Assembly (NCBI GenBank): GCA_021158245.1
Contig: JAGGVB010000171.1
Location: 1-40,930, forward strand
Reading direction: 5' to 3'
Origin: a bacterium
GTDB taxonomy: Bacteria > Zhuqueibacterota > QNDG01
DNA length: 40,930 nt
Part shown: positions 24,344 through 31,732 of the stretch, piece by piece
Layout: each line of letters begins with the position of its first letter
Numbering within the stretch: the stretch's first letter is position 1
Translations under genes and position numbers: made by a program
The notes under the pieces: model-generated
The model's input: only the letters and a program-made list of their open reading frames with translations
Told to the model about the DNA's origin: nothing
The model's database searches: none

Positions 24344-25669
24344 ATGCTGAATTTCCGTACAGGATTCATAGCTGTTTGTGTATTTTTCGCTTTATCTGCA
24401 ATGAACTTACATGCGAGTGATACACGGATAGCAGCTCTCGGATACAAGGCAAGTTTTTACATCAGAGATTACAATAATGTGAGCCTGTTTCCATCTGCAA
24501 TAACCAACTACGGCGGACTGTTTTTTATTGAATCTCTTGCTAACGGCCAGCATGCTCCCTCTGCAAGCAGTACAGTCCCGGGTACGGGAATTTGGCGCGG
24601 AGGTGTTTTTATTCAAATCGGCGAGAGATTTACTTTTGGTTTTATGCTTGACAGCCGTTCCGAGAACATTACTGAAAGTGATACTAAATTCACCGGGTTT
24701 AACGGACTGATTAACAGGAGCTCGGGCGTGTATGATTTACTGCCACTCTACAATTCGGGTTTGGCGTCTACTGAAGCATCTCACAGATTTACGTTGCTCG
24801 GCGGCTTGAAAATGTCAGCAATTGATCTTGGATTTTCTCTTACAAAACACGGCTCTGAACTTACATATTCAAATCCTGAAAACAGCAGCCTGAATTTCAG
24901 CGACGAACTTTCATCATCACTTTTCTCAATTGGTATAAGCACAAAAGCAGGCAGAAGATCAAGATTTGAAGGCAGTATTATTTATCACACTGGTGATTTC
25001 AGGCATATTATTGCAGCAAGAGACACTGCTCAGTACAAAGCCCCTTACGGATACAATGCCTATGGTGTTAATTTTAGAATATTTTATGCATTTTCAAAAA
25101 AAACTATACTCGTACCGTTTATCAGCTATTTATCAGGGTCAAGCGGATATACAAATCTGGTAAAAGGTACGGATAAAACAGATGGAGTGCGATCGTATAA
25201 AAATGTCTATTCTGTGTACAATGCAGGATTGGGATTTGATATTTTCCCATACGAAAAAACTCTTCTTACTATTGCTTCCGGAATTACTGGAGCATTCAAA
25301 TCATCTGAAACCATACTTTCAACAGGCAGCGCAGATCCGGCATCTGAATACAAATACAAAGCTTTGCCCTTTGTTTCAGTTGGGCTTGAAGCTCATCTTA
25401 CAAGATGGATGGGTGCAAGATTTTCATTTTATGAGCTTCTTGAAAAAATGAAAGTAACAAATATGTTTTTTACAGGAGATGCTGTAAATATGTCGGAAAG
25501 CGGTTTTGATGCTGTTTTCGGCCTTTGGTTTAAATTGGGCCGTTTCACAATTGATACTGTTGTTGATACAAAGGCAGTAAACGATTTTCTCCATAATAGC
25601 ATGAGGATTTTATCAGGTTCGGAAAATCCGGTTTTTACCCAGATGTCAATAACATACAATTTCAAATAA
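24344..25669 (+). CDS. Outer-membrane beta-barrel protein of unknown function
   Basis: The protein begins with a signal peptide (MLNFRTGFIAVCVFFALSAM, cleavage near LHA-S, residue 24). The 417-residue mature part has alternating aromatic/polar strands and a final strand ending QMSITYNFK, typical for outer-membrane barrels. Some motifs (SLFPSAITNYGGLFFIE) suggest similarity to porin-like proteins of FCB bacteria, but I cannot name a family. The frame opens at 24311; I start at 24344, where AAGGAGG precedes the ATG and a proper signal peptide begins. It lies between the HtrA protease and purB (9 bases to the purB GTG). Confidence 0.75.
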   Translation: MLNFRTGFIAVCVFFALSAMNLHASDTRIAALGYKASFYIRDYNNVSLFPSAITNYGGLFFIESLANGQHAPSASSTVPGTGIWRGGVFIQIGERFTFGFMLDSRSENITESDTKFTGFNGLINRSSGVYDLLPLYNSGLASTEASHRFTLLGGLKMSAIDLGFSLTKHGSELTYSNPENSSLNFSDELSSSLFSIGISTKAGRRSRFEGSIIYHTGDFRHIIAARDTAQYKAPYGYNAYGVNFRIFYAFSKKTILVPFISYLSGSSGYTNLVKGTDKTDGVRSYKNVYSVYNAGLGFDIFPYEKTLLTIASGITGAFKSSETILSTGSADPASEYKYKALPFVSVGLEAHLTRWMGARFSFYELLEKMKVTNMFFTGDAVNMSESGFDAVFGLWFKLGRFTIDTVVDTKAVNDFLHNSMRILSGSENPVFTQMSITYNFK

Positions 25670-25678
25670 GGAGGATAT

Positions 25679-26977
25679 GTGATAGAACGTTATACTCTGC
25701 CTGAAATGTCGCAAATATGGTCACGGCAGAATAAATTTCAAAAATGGCTGGATGTTGAACTTGCAGTTTGCGAAGTACAGGCGGAAAGAGGAGTAATTCC
25801 TGAAACTGCATGGAAAAACATTAAATCCAAAGCTGCTTTTAATATAAACAGAATAGACGAAATAGAAGCAGTTGTGCACCATGACGTTATTGCTTTTCTT
25901 ACAAGCGTTTCTGAATTTGTAGGGCAGGACTCAAGATATATACATCTCGGCATGACTTCTTCAGACGTTCTTGATACGGCAGGTTCTCTGCAGATTCAGG
26001 AAGCGGGCAGAATCATTTTAAAAGTACTTGATGATTTTATTAATGTACTTGGTAAAAGAGCTTTGGAATTTAAGAATACAGTATGTATAGGCCGGTCTCA
26101 CGGCGTTCATGCAGAACCTACAACATTCGGATTAAAATTTGCCTTGTGGTATGATGAAGCAAAGCGAAACAGAAAACGTCTTGAAAATGCTATTGAGGAT
26201 ATAAGAGTCGGAAAAATTTCAGGAGCAGTAGGAACATTTGCACATCTTGATATGGAAGTTGAAGAGATGGCGTGTAAAAAACTCGGATTAAAGGCTGCCC
26301 CTGTATCAACTCAGATTGTTCAGAGAGATTTGCATGCGCACTTTCTTGCTGTGCTTGCGGTACTGGCTGCAAGCCTTGAAAAGATTGCAGTTGAGATACG
26401 TCATCTTCAGAGGACCGAGGTACTTGAAGCGGAAGAATATTTCTCAAAAGGGCAAAAGGGATCATCTGCAATGCCTCACAAAAGAAATCCGATAATTTGT
26501 GAGAGAATAAGCGGGCTTGCGCGTCTTGTAAGATCAAATGCAGTTGCGGGATTTGAAAATGTAGCATTATGGCACGAAAGAGACATTTCTCACTCTTCTG
26601 TTGAAAGAGTGATTCTTCCTGATTCAACAATAATTATTCATTACATGCTCACAAAAGCTCTCGGGCTTATAGATAAACTAATTGTCTATCCTGAGAACAT
26701 GAAAAAGAACCTTGAGAGAACACATGGTTTGATTTTTTCACAGGCACTTCTTCTTGCACTTGTAAAAAGAGGCCTGACAAGGGAAGAAAGCTACGCAATG
26801 GTTCAAAAATCGGCAATGAAATGCTGGAAGGATGGAACAGATTTTTTTGATGAAGTTGTTAATAACAAAGATATTTTAAACAATATAACTGATTCTGAAA
26901 TAAAAGATCTGTTTAATCTTGACATTCAGCTTAGAAATGTTGATAATATATTTAAAAGAGTCGGTTTGCTTAAATAG
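25679..26977 (+). CDS. purB: Adenylosuccinate lyase
   Basis: PurB cleaves SAICAR to AICAR and adenylosuccinate to AMP in purine synthesis. The 432-residue protein shows YTLPEMSQIWS at the N terminus, GMTSSDVLDTA, GRSHGVHAEPTTFGLK and the fumarase-superfamily signature SSAMPHKRNP at about 261-270, containing the mobile catalytic loop Ser. The GTG start has AAGGAGG 5 bases upstream. A purC homologue follows after 51 bases, consistent with a purine cluster, although that homologue is divergent. Confidence 0.96.
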   Translation: MIERYTLPEMSQIWSRQNKFQKWLDVELAVCEVQAERGVIPETAWKNIKSKAAFNINRIDEIEAVVHHDVIAFLTSVSEFVGQDSRYIHLGMTSSDVLDTAGSLQIQEAGRIILKVLDDFINVLGKRALEFKNTVCIGRSHGVHAEPTTFGLKFALWYDEAKRNRKRLENAIEDIRVGKISGAVGTFAHLDMEVEEMACKKLGLKAAPVSTQIVQRDLHAHFLAVLAVLAASLEKIAVEIRHLQRTEVLEAEEYFSKGQKGSSAMPHKRNPIICERISGLARLVRSNAVAGFENVALWHERDISHSSVERVILPDSTIIIHYMLTKALGLIDKLIVYPENMKKNLERTHGLIFSQALLLALVKRGLTREESYAMVQKSAMKCWKDGTDFFDEVVNNKDILNNITDSEIKDLFNLDIQLRNVDNIFKRVGLLK

Positions 26978-27028
26978 GGCAAATCAAATACAATACTGTC
27001 TCTGTTTAAACTAAAGATAGGGGGAGTT

Positions 27029-27715
27029 GTGGAAATTAAAAAAGGAAAAATCATTTACAACGGAACAACAAAAAAGATCTATCCTACTGAGGAGGAAGGC
27101 CTTATTGTCCTGCATTTCAAGGATGAGTTGCCCGGAACACAGAGTAAAGTTAAGAACAAAGGGAATGTAAATGCAAAAATATCCCGGACACTTTTTACAT
27201 TTCTTGAAAGTTATCATGTATTGACACATCTTTCTGACAGTATGCAGGATAATGAAATACTGGTTAAAGAGGCTGATGTAATACCTGTACAGGTTGTTGT
27301 ATGGAATATTGCAGACAAGGATTTCTCAAAAAGATTCAAAATTAAAAAGGGATTCATGCTTGAGTATCCTGTTGTTGAGTTATATCTGAAAAACAAGGAT
27401 GTAAAAAATCCCATGATTTCTGCTGATTATGCCAGCGCTTTCGGGCACGCAACTCATGATGAAATGAAAGAGATTGACAGTATAAGCAGAAAAATTAATG
27501 CTGTCCTAAAATCTTTTTTCAGCAGAAGAAAATTACTTCTCGGAAAAATTGTTCTTGAATACGGACGCAGTATGAATGATGAAAAACGAATTATGCTCGT
27601 AGATGAAATATCCGCTGATTCAACAATGCTTTATGATTCGGATAACGGATTGGAATTTTTCTCGAAATTCAAATCTCTTGCTGAAGCCTACAGGGTTATG
27701 GATGAAAGAATCTGA
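27029..27715 (+). CDS. Divergent SAICAR synthetase (PurC) homologue
   Basis: PurC joins CAIR and aspartate to make SAICAR using ATP. The 228-residue chain matches the PurC fold by eye: NGTTKKIYPTEEEGLIVLHF, KGNVNAKI, ELYLKNKDVKNPM, DEISADSTMLYD and a final SLAEAYRVM helix. However, several signature positions differ: the usual RNxAAGS segment reads WNIADKD, VDFKLEFG reads LGKIVLEYG, and the Arg after the SPD motif is Met. It may be a lineage-specific PurC or an enzyme with another substrate. A GTG start with AGGGGGAG is clear. psd overlaps its end by 14 bases. Confidence 0.7.
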   Translation: MEIKKGKIIYNGTTKKIYPTEEEGLIVLHFKDELPGTQSKVKNKGNVNAKISRTLFTFLESYHVLTHLSDSMQDNEILVKEADVIPVQVVVWNIADKDFSKRFKIKKGFMLEYPVVELYLKNKDVKNPMISADYASAFGHATHDEMKEIDSISRKINAVLKSFFSRRKLLLGKIVLEYGRSMNDEKRIMLVDEISADSTMLYDSDNGLEFFSKFKSLAEAYRVMDERI

Positions 27716-28376
27716 TTTTAAAGGGGTAATCCTGTTTGAAAAGGGCGCACTCTTTTTTGCGGTTACGGGTTGCATGACAATTATTTTTTCAATTATCTTT
27801 GCAGTGTCCGGTTATATTTCTATTCTGTGTCTGGCATTTCTGAGTTTTATTATTTTTTTATGGCTGACCTGGTTTTTCAGAAATCCTTCGAGAGAATGTA
27901 GAAAAGGCAAAGACCTTGTAATTTCTCCTGCTGACGGCAGAGTAGTCTTAATTGAAACCAATCTGTCTGATTCGTTGTTTAATGAACATGTAGTCAAAGT
28001 AGCGATTTTTTTATCACTCTTTAATGTTCATGTTAACAGAATACCGGTGAGCGGAAAAATTTTTGATGTGAGTGTAGAAAAGGGGCTTTTTCTTCCCGCA
28101 TTTGAAAAAAAAGCGGGAGAGAATAATTTTAAAAAATCAATTCTAATTAAAAATGATAATATTTCAGTAAAAGTTAACCAAATTGCCGGTATAGTTGCAA
28201 GACGTATAATCTGTTCTTTAGAAAAAGATGATAAAGTAGTCCAGGGAGATCCGTACGGTATGATTCTATTCGGATCCAGAGTTGAGATTATTATTCCTTC
28301 AACAGTAGAATTAAAAGTTAAAACCGGCGATAGAGTAAAAGCAGGGGTTACAGTGATCGGAGAGCTGAAAAAATGA
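27702..28376 (+). CDS. psd: Phosphatidylserine decarboxylase (short, archaeal/type II-like)
   Basis: Psd makes phosphatidylethanolamine from phosphatidylserine using a self-generated pyruvoyl group. The 224-residue proenzyme has two N-terminal hydrophobic segments (about 9-60), ISPADGRVV, the HVNRIPVSG motif, and the self-cleavage site in ILFGSRVEI (Gly-Ser). Length fits the short Psd subfamily. The frame is open to 27603; I start at 27702, where the sequence begins MKESDFKGV and overlaps only 14 bases of the upstream gene. Its end overlaps pssA (ATGA). Confidence 0.92.
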   Translation: MKESDFKGVILFEKGALFFAVTGCMTIIFSIIFAVSGYISILCLAFLSFIIFLWLTWFFRNPSRECRKGKDLVISPADGRVVLIETNLSDSLFNEHVVKVAIFLSLFNVHVNRIPVSGKIFDVSVEKGLFLPAFEKKAGENNFKKSILIKNDNISVKVNQIAGIVARRIICSLEKDDKVVQGDPYGMILFGSRVEIIIPSTVELKVKTGDRVKAGVTVIGELKK

Positions 28377-29110
28377 AGATAAAAGCTCCTTTTATCCCGG
28401 GAATCTTTACAATGCTTAATCTGGTTTTAGGTGTTGCTTCAATAGGTGCAACTGCTGACGGATTATTTTTGACGGGAGCCTGGCTTTTAATTTTTGCAAT
28501 TTTTTGTGACGGTATGGACGGCAAAATTGCACGTTGGACAAATTCAACATCTGAATTTGGAAATGAGCTTGACTCTCTTGCGGATTTGGTTTCTTCGGGA
28601 GTAGCTCCGGGCCTTTTAATATTTATGCTTCTGCGATCTAATGGTTTTGCGATAGCGCTTATTTTTATGTGCATTTTTGTAATGGCTGGTGCTTACAGGC
28701 TTGCAAGATTTAATATCCTGCAAATGGGAGACAGAAGTATAGGATATATTGGCCTTCCCATACCTGTTGCAGGATTTACTGCAGCCTCTTTTGTTCTGTT
28801 GCTTTATCAGGATATTTTTACTTTTGTTAGTATCGGATGGCTATTTATAATTGTGCCGTTTATCTCAATACTAATGGTAAGTACTGTTATGTACCACTGG
28901 CCCAGGTTTGAGTTCGGGAAATCATGGTTAAAATCATTTTTATCTCTAATAAAGATAGCCCTTCTGATTTCAATGATGCTTTTACCGCATTATGTACTTT
29001 TTCCGATTTTCTGCGGATATATTTTAAACGGTTTAATAATTTGGCTTTTTAAAATAAAATTAAAGGATGTTTCTTTGGAATTTCTTTTCTGGCCCAAGGT
29101 AAATAGATGA
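28373..29110 (+). CDS. pssA: CDP-diacylglycerol-serine O-phosphatidyltransferase
   Basis: PssA condenses CDP-diacylglycerol with serine to phosphatidylserine in the inner membrane. The CDP-alcohol phosphotransferase motif is complete: DGMDGKIARWTNSTSEFGNELDSLADLVSSGVAP region near residues 46-80 gives D-x2-D-G-x2-A-R-x8-G-x3-D-x3-D. The 245 residues contain about seven to eight membrane segments. Together with psd, which it overlaps, it makes a complete PS-to-PE route. Confidence 0.95.
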   Translation: MKIKAPFIPGIFTMLNLVLGVASIGATADGLFLTGAWLLIFAIFCDGMDGKIARWTNSTSEFGNELDSLADLVSSGVAPGLLIFMLLRSNGFAIALIFMCIFVMAGAYRLARFNILQMGDRSIGYIGLPIPVAGFTAASFVLLLYQDIFTFVSIGWLFIIVPFISILMVSTVMYHWPRFEFGKSWLKSFLSLIKIALLISMMLLPHYVLFPIFCGYILNGLIIWLFKIKLKDVSLEFLFWPKVNR

Positions 29111-29117
29111 GAATGAT

Positions 29118-29303
29118 ATGTCAATAGGCCCTTATGAGATAGTTATAATTTTAATTGTTTTTCTTTTTGCGTTTGATAAAAAAGAATTGCCTCATGTCAT
29201 ACGTTCATTTGTCAGGACAATAAGAAAACTTAGACACAGTGCTGAAAAAACAAAAGAAGATTTGGAAAAAATTATAATTGACAATAATGATCTGGAAGGA
29301 TAA
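29118..29303 (+). CDS. Degenerate TatA/TatB-like protein
   Basis: The 61-residue protein has the TatA/B layout: a very short N terminus, a membrane helix (EIVIILIVFLFAF), a hinge, then an amphipathic helix (LPHVIRSFVRTIRKL) and a charged tail. The conserved Phe-Gly of the hinge is absent (FAFDKKELP instead of FGxxxLP), while Leu-Pro remains. TatB-like function or a specialised TatA paralogue are both possible. It starts 7 bases after pssA and 44 before a canonical tatA. Confidence 0.7.
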   Translation: MSIGPYEIVIILIVFLFAFDKKELPHVIRSFVRTIRKLRHSAEKTKEDLEKIIIDNNDLEG

Positions 29304-29347
29304 AAAGTAACCTGTTAATAAATAATTAGATCTCGGAGGTAATTAAA

Positions 29348-29548
29348 ATGGGATTAGGATCAATCGGCCCTGCTGAATGGCTGCTGATTTTTATGGTACT
29401 TCTTCTCTTCTTCGGCGCAAAAAGACTGCCTGAACTTGCAAAAGGTCTTGGAAAAAGTCTGAAGGAATTTAAAAAAGCAACCCGCGATGTAGAAAAAGAA
29501 CTGGATGAATTTGATAAAGACGAAAAGAAGGAAGATGATAAATCATAA
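29348..29548 (+). CDS. tatA: Sec-independent translocase subunit TatA
   Basis: TatA oligomers form the passage for folded proteins in the Tat system. The 66-residue protein is textbook: IGPAEWLLIFMVLLLFFGAKRLPELAKGLGKSLKEFKKA region with the Phe-Gly hinge and Leu-Pro, amphipathic helix, and a highly acidic/basic C-terminal tail. CGGAGG precedes the ATG. It is the last gene of the psd-pssA-tat run, with a weak terminator-like hairpin at 29594-29620. tatC is located at 766-1527. Confidence 0.95.
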   Translation: MGLGSIGPAEWLLIFMVLLLFFGAKRLPELAKGLGKSLKEFKKATRDVEKELDEFDKDEKKEDDKS

Positions 29549-29593
29549 AAACTTGATTTTTGGGACATAATCAATCAGGTTAGAGAATTTATT

Positions 29594-29620
29594 AAGAACA
29601 ACAGAGTTCTTGCGTTTTTT
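29594..29620 (+). terminator. Weak intrinsic terminator-like hairpin after tatA
   Basis: AAGAAC (29594-29599) pairs with GTTCTT (29606-29611) around a 6-base loop, followed by GCGTTTTTT. The stem is short and AT-rich, but position and T tract fit a terminator. Confidence 0.4.
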
Positions 29621-29834
29621 AAAAAACTTTTAGTGTGAACTGAGTAAGTGTTTTATTCGTAAAAAGGATTAATACAAAAAGAAAACATGCAATTCTCAGT
29701 CTGCATTTTTATGTTAGTGAAACAAAATTAATTTTTGCCAATAAATTTTTCATATAGGAGTATAATTTACAAATAAATGATTGAAATATTAAGGACTGAT
29801 TTTTATCTAAGAGGATTTAATTCCGGAGAAAATA

Positions 29835-30317
29835 ATGGATTTTAAAATCATTGACATTGATAAGCCTGTGGATATGAACTTTATACTGGGCCAGTCCCAT
29901 TTTATCAAAACTGTGGAAGACCTGCATGAAGTGCTTGTGCAGACAGTACCAGGCATTAAATTCGGCCTGGCATTTTGTGAAGCATCCGGGCCAGGGCTTA
30001 TCAGATTTTCAGGAACAGATGAAGAATTAACGGACCTTGCAAAGAAAAATGCTTTAAAAATAGGCGCAGGCCATTTATTTATCATTTTTCTCGGAAATGC
30101 TTTTCCTGTTAATGTACTTGGGCCAGTAAAAAATGTACCGGAAGTATGCAGAATATTTTGTGCAACTGCAAATCCTGTTCAGGTTATTGTAGCGGAAACC
30201 GAACTTGGCAGAGGTATTACAGGTGTGATTGACGGAATAAAGCCAAAAGGGTTTGAAACAGAAGATGATATTCAAAACAGGAAGGACCTTTTGAGGACAA
30301 TAGGGTATAAACTATGA
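29835..30317 (+). CDS. Adenosine-specific kinase family protein
   Basis: The 160-residue protein matches the adenosine-specific kinase family over its whole length: GIKFGLAFCEASGPGLIR, GAGHLFIIFLGNAFPVNVL, VPEVCRIFCATANPVQVIVAET and GRGITGVIDG are nearly family consensus. The fold binds adenosine/AMP; its physiological role in bacteria is poorly known. GGAGA precedes the ATG. A perfect TATAAT stands at 29761-29766, with TTGCCA at 29735-29740; the 20-base spacing is longer than usual. It is not obviously coupled to neighbours. Confidence 0.9.
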   Translation: MDFKIIDIDKPVDMNFILGQSHFIKTVEDLHEVLVQTVPGIKFGLAFCEASGPGLIRFSGTDEELTDLAKKNALKIGAGHLFIIFLGNAFPVNVLGPVKNVPEVCRIFCATANPVQVIVAETELGRGITGVIDGIKPKGFETEDDIQNRKDLLRTIGYKL

Positions 30318-30418
30318 AAGATATACTGAGCTAAATATTAATAAAGCAGTTATTGTTATCCGACTTGCTTTTACTATGGAAGTAAAACAGCATAATTGGG
30401 CTTCTTTAGAATGGGGAC

Positions 30419-31138
30419 ATGAAAGTGGATAAAGAAGAGAAAATTCCTTCTGTAACAATTGATACTTTTGCAAGAAGCATTTTTAAACAGGCAAAAGATT
30501 ATGGGTTTATGCAGATAGATTATGTAAGGCTTGTTAATAAAATCCTCGATTGCGCAACAAATCCGGATAATAGCATCAATGACAGGCCCTATAAAAAAAA
30601 TGACATACAAAAAAGAATAAATGCTGACAATCTTCCTGTCAGCGGAGAAAGAATTACAATAAGGAAATTTGATAAACGCCTGGATCTGAAAGACCTAAAA
30701 ATCTGGTTAGATGATAAATCCGGGCGTTACTTCCTGATGTCCCATGCAACATCAAGAATTTTAACTGTTGATGAACTTTTAAAAAACAATAATAATGTTC
30801 TCGGGACAATTATTTTTAAAGAAAATAGCAGAGTAATAGGTATGATGGCATTTTTAAACAAAGATGATTTCCAGAAAAAGGCTGAGCTGCGGAAACTTAT
30901 CGGTGTGCCTGAGATGCGCGGTAAGGGACTTGGAAAGGAAGCCACAAGCCTGTGGATTGAATACGGCAAACAGGGCCTTAAGCTCAATAAGATTTATTTA
31001 AATACTCTTGATACAAATATAAGAAATATAAAGTTAAATGAAGAACTCGGTTTTAAAGTTGAGGGAATTTTAAGAAATGAGATACTTGTTGATAACTCTT
31101 ACAGAGATGTATTGCGTATGGGGTTATGGCAGGATTGA
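30419..31138 (+). CDS. GNAT acetyltransferase with N-terminal extension
   Basis: Residues about 78-239 form a GNAT domain of the RimJ/RimL type: ITIRKFDKRLDL, then acetyl-CoA-binding GVPEMRGKGLGKEATSLWIEYG and the C-terminal NTLDTNIRNIKLNEELGFKVEG region. The first 75 residues are a charged helical extension (FARSIFKQAKDYGFMQIDYVRLVNKILD), not part of standard GNAT proteins and not recognised by me. It could acetylate an N terminus or a small molecule. The ribosome site (GGGG) is poor, and an uncommon start cannot be excluded. Confidence 0.82.
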   Translation: MKVDKEEKIPSVTIDTFARSIFKQAKDYGFMQIDYVRLVNKILDCATNPDNSINDRPYKKNDIQKRINADNLPVSGERITIRKFDKRLDLKDLKIWLDDKSGRYFLMSHATSRILTVDELLKNNNNVLGTIIFKENSRVIGMMAFLNKDDFQKKAELRKLIGVPEMRGKGLGKEATSLWIEYGKQGLKLNKIYLNTLDTNIRNIKLNEELGFKVEGILRNEILVDNSYRDVLRMGLWQD

Positions 31139-31189
31139 TTGTTCTTATTTGTGTACTGTGGTTTGAGATTGTTTCTATCGGAGATTTAA

Positions 31190-31522
31190 ATGGTTGTAGA
31201 ATACGATGATTTTAAAAAACTTGATATGAGAGTTGGCCAAATTATAGATGTTGTACGGGTGCCGGACAGTAAAAATCTTTATTCCTTGACAGTGGATGTC
31301 GGTTCTTCGGAACTTGTGAAAATTGTAAGCAGCCTGATTCCGTATTATTCTGAGGAGGAGCTGAAAGGAAAAAGAATAATAGTTCTTGTAAATTTAAAAC
31401 CTGCCAAAATCAGAGGAGAAATCTCTAATGGTATGCTTCTCGCAGCGGAAACAGAGGACAGCTCTGAGTGTGTTCTGATTGCACCCGAATCTTTAATACC
31501 TGTAGGCACAAAAATTCTATAA
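31190..31522 (+). CDS. tRNA-binding (EMAP/Trbp111/MetG C-terminal-type) domain protein
   Basis: The 110-residue protein is a free-standing OB-fold tRNA-binding domain, as in the C-terminal part of methionyl-tRNA synthetase or in CsaA/Trbp111. Key strands are DMRVGQIIDVVRVPDSKNLY, VKIVSSLIPYYSEEELKGKRIIVL, and the loop LKPAKIRGEISNGMLLAAE, all hallmark positions. It may assist methionyl-tRNA synthetase in trans or chaperone tRNA; the sequence alone cannot decide. A GGAG site precedes the ATG. Confidence 0.92.
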   Translation: MVVEYDDFKKLDMRVGQIIDVVRVPDSKNLYSLTVDVGSSELVKIVSSLIPYYSEEELKGKRIIVLVNLKPAKIRGEISNGMLLAAETEDSSECVLIAPESLIPVGTKIL

Positions 31523-31527
31523 AAATA

Positions 31528-31698
31528 TTATTCAAACAATGTTTTCCATGAATCAGAATAATTGGCCAGCATTACATGAACTTCCTGTGGAAAGGTGTTT
31601 TTTTGCAGAAAACCCATAAGCATTTTAGAAAATCCATAATCTTTGTTTTTATTCTTGTATTTGCAGGTGATAATGTTTAAATTAAAACAGACTTTCCC
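31528..31698 (-). pseudogene. Possible remnant of a small protein gene, DsrE/YedF-like at best
   Basis: Between the tRNA-binding gene and the GH92 gene the minus strand has an open stretch of 56 codons whose translation looks protein-like (segment DYGFSKMLMGFLQKNTFPQE, then VHVMLANYSDSWKTLFE before the stop). No start codon or ribosome site exists at its beginning; the first ATG (31623) would give only 31 residues. The KMLMGFL-x-F-P-x-x-V/I-x-x-x-N-x pattern faintly recalls the DsrE domain of YedF. It could be a decayed gene end or chance. Confidence 0.25.
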
Positions 31699-31732
31699 TT
31701 AACCCGAATAACCATAAAGGAGTAACAGTAAA

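Noticed and set aside
29735-29766. Promoter TTGCCA/TATAAT before the adenosine kinase gene
   Set aside because: The -10 is perfect but the spacing is 20 bases, outside the normal 16-19; noted in the gene entry instead.
31578-31604. Terminator after the tRNA-binding protein gene (CTTCC...GGAAAG then seven T)
   Set aside because: The stem has bulges and only four to five pairs; the T tract overlaps a possible coding remnant. Too weak to list.
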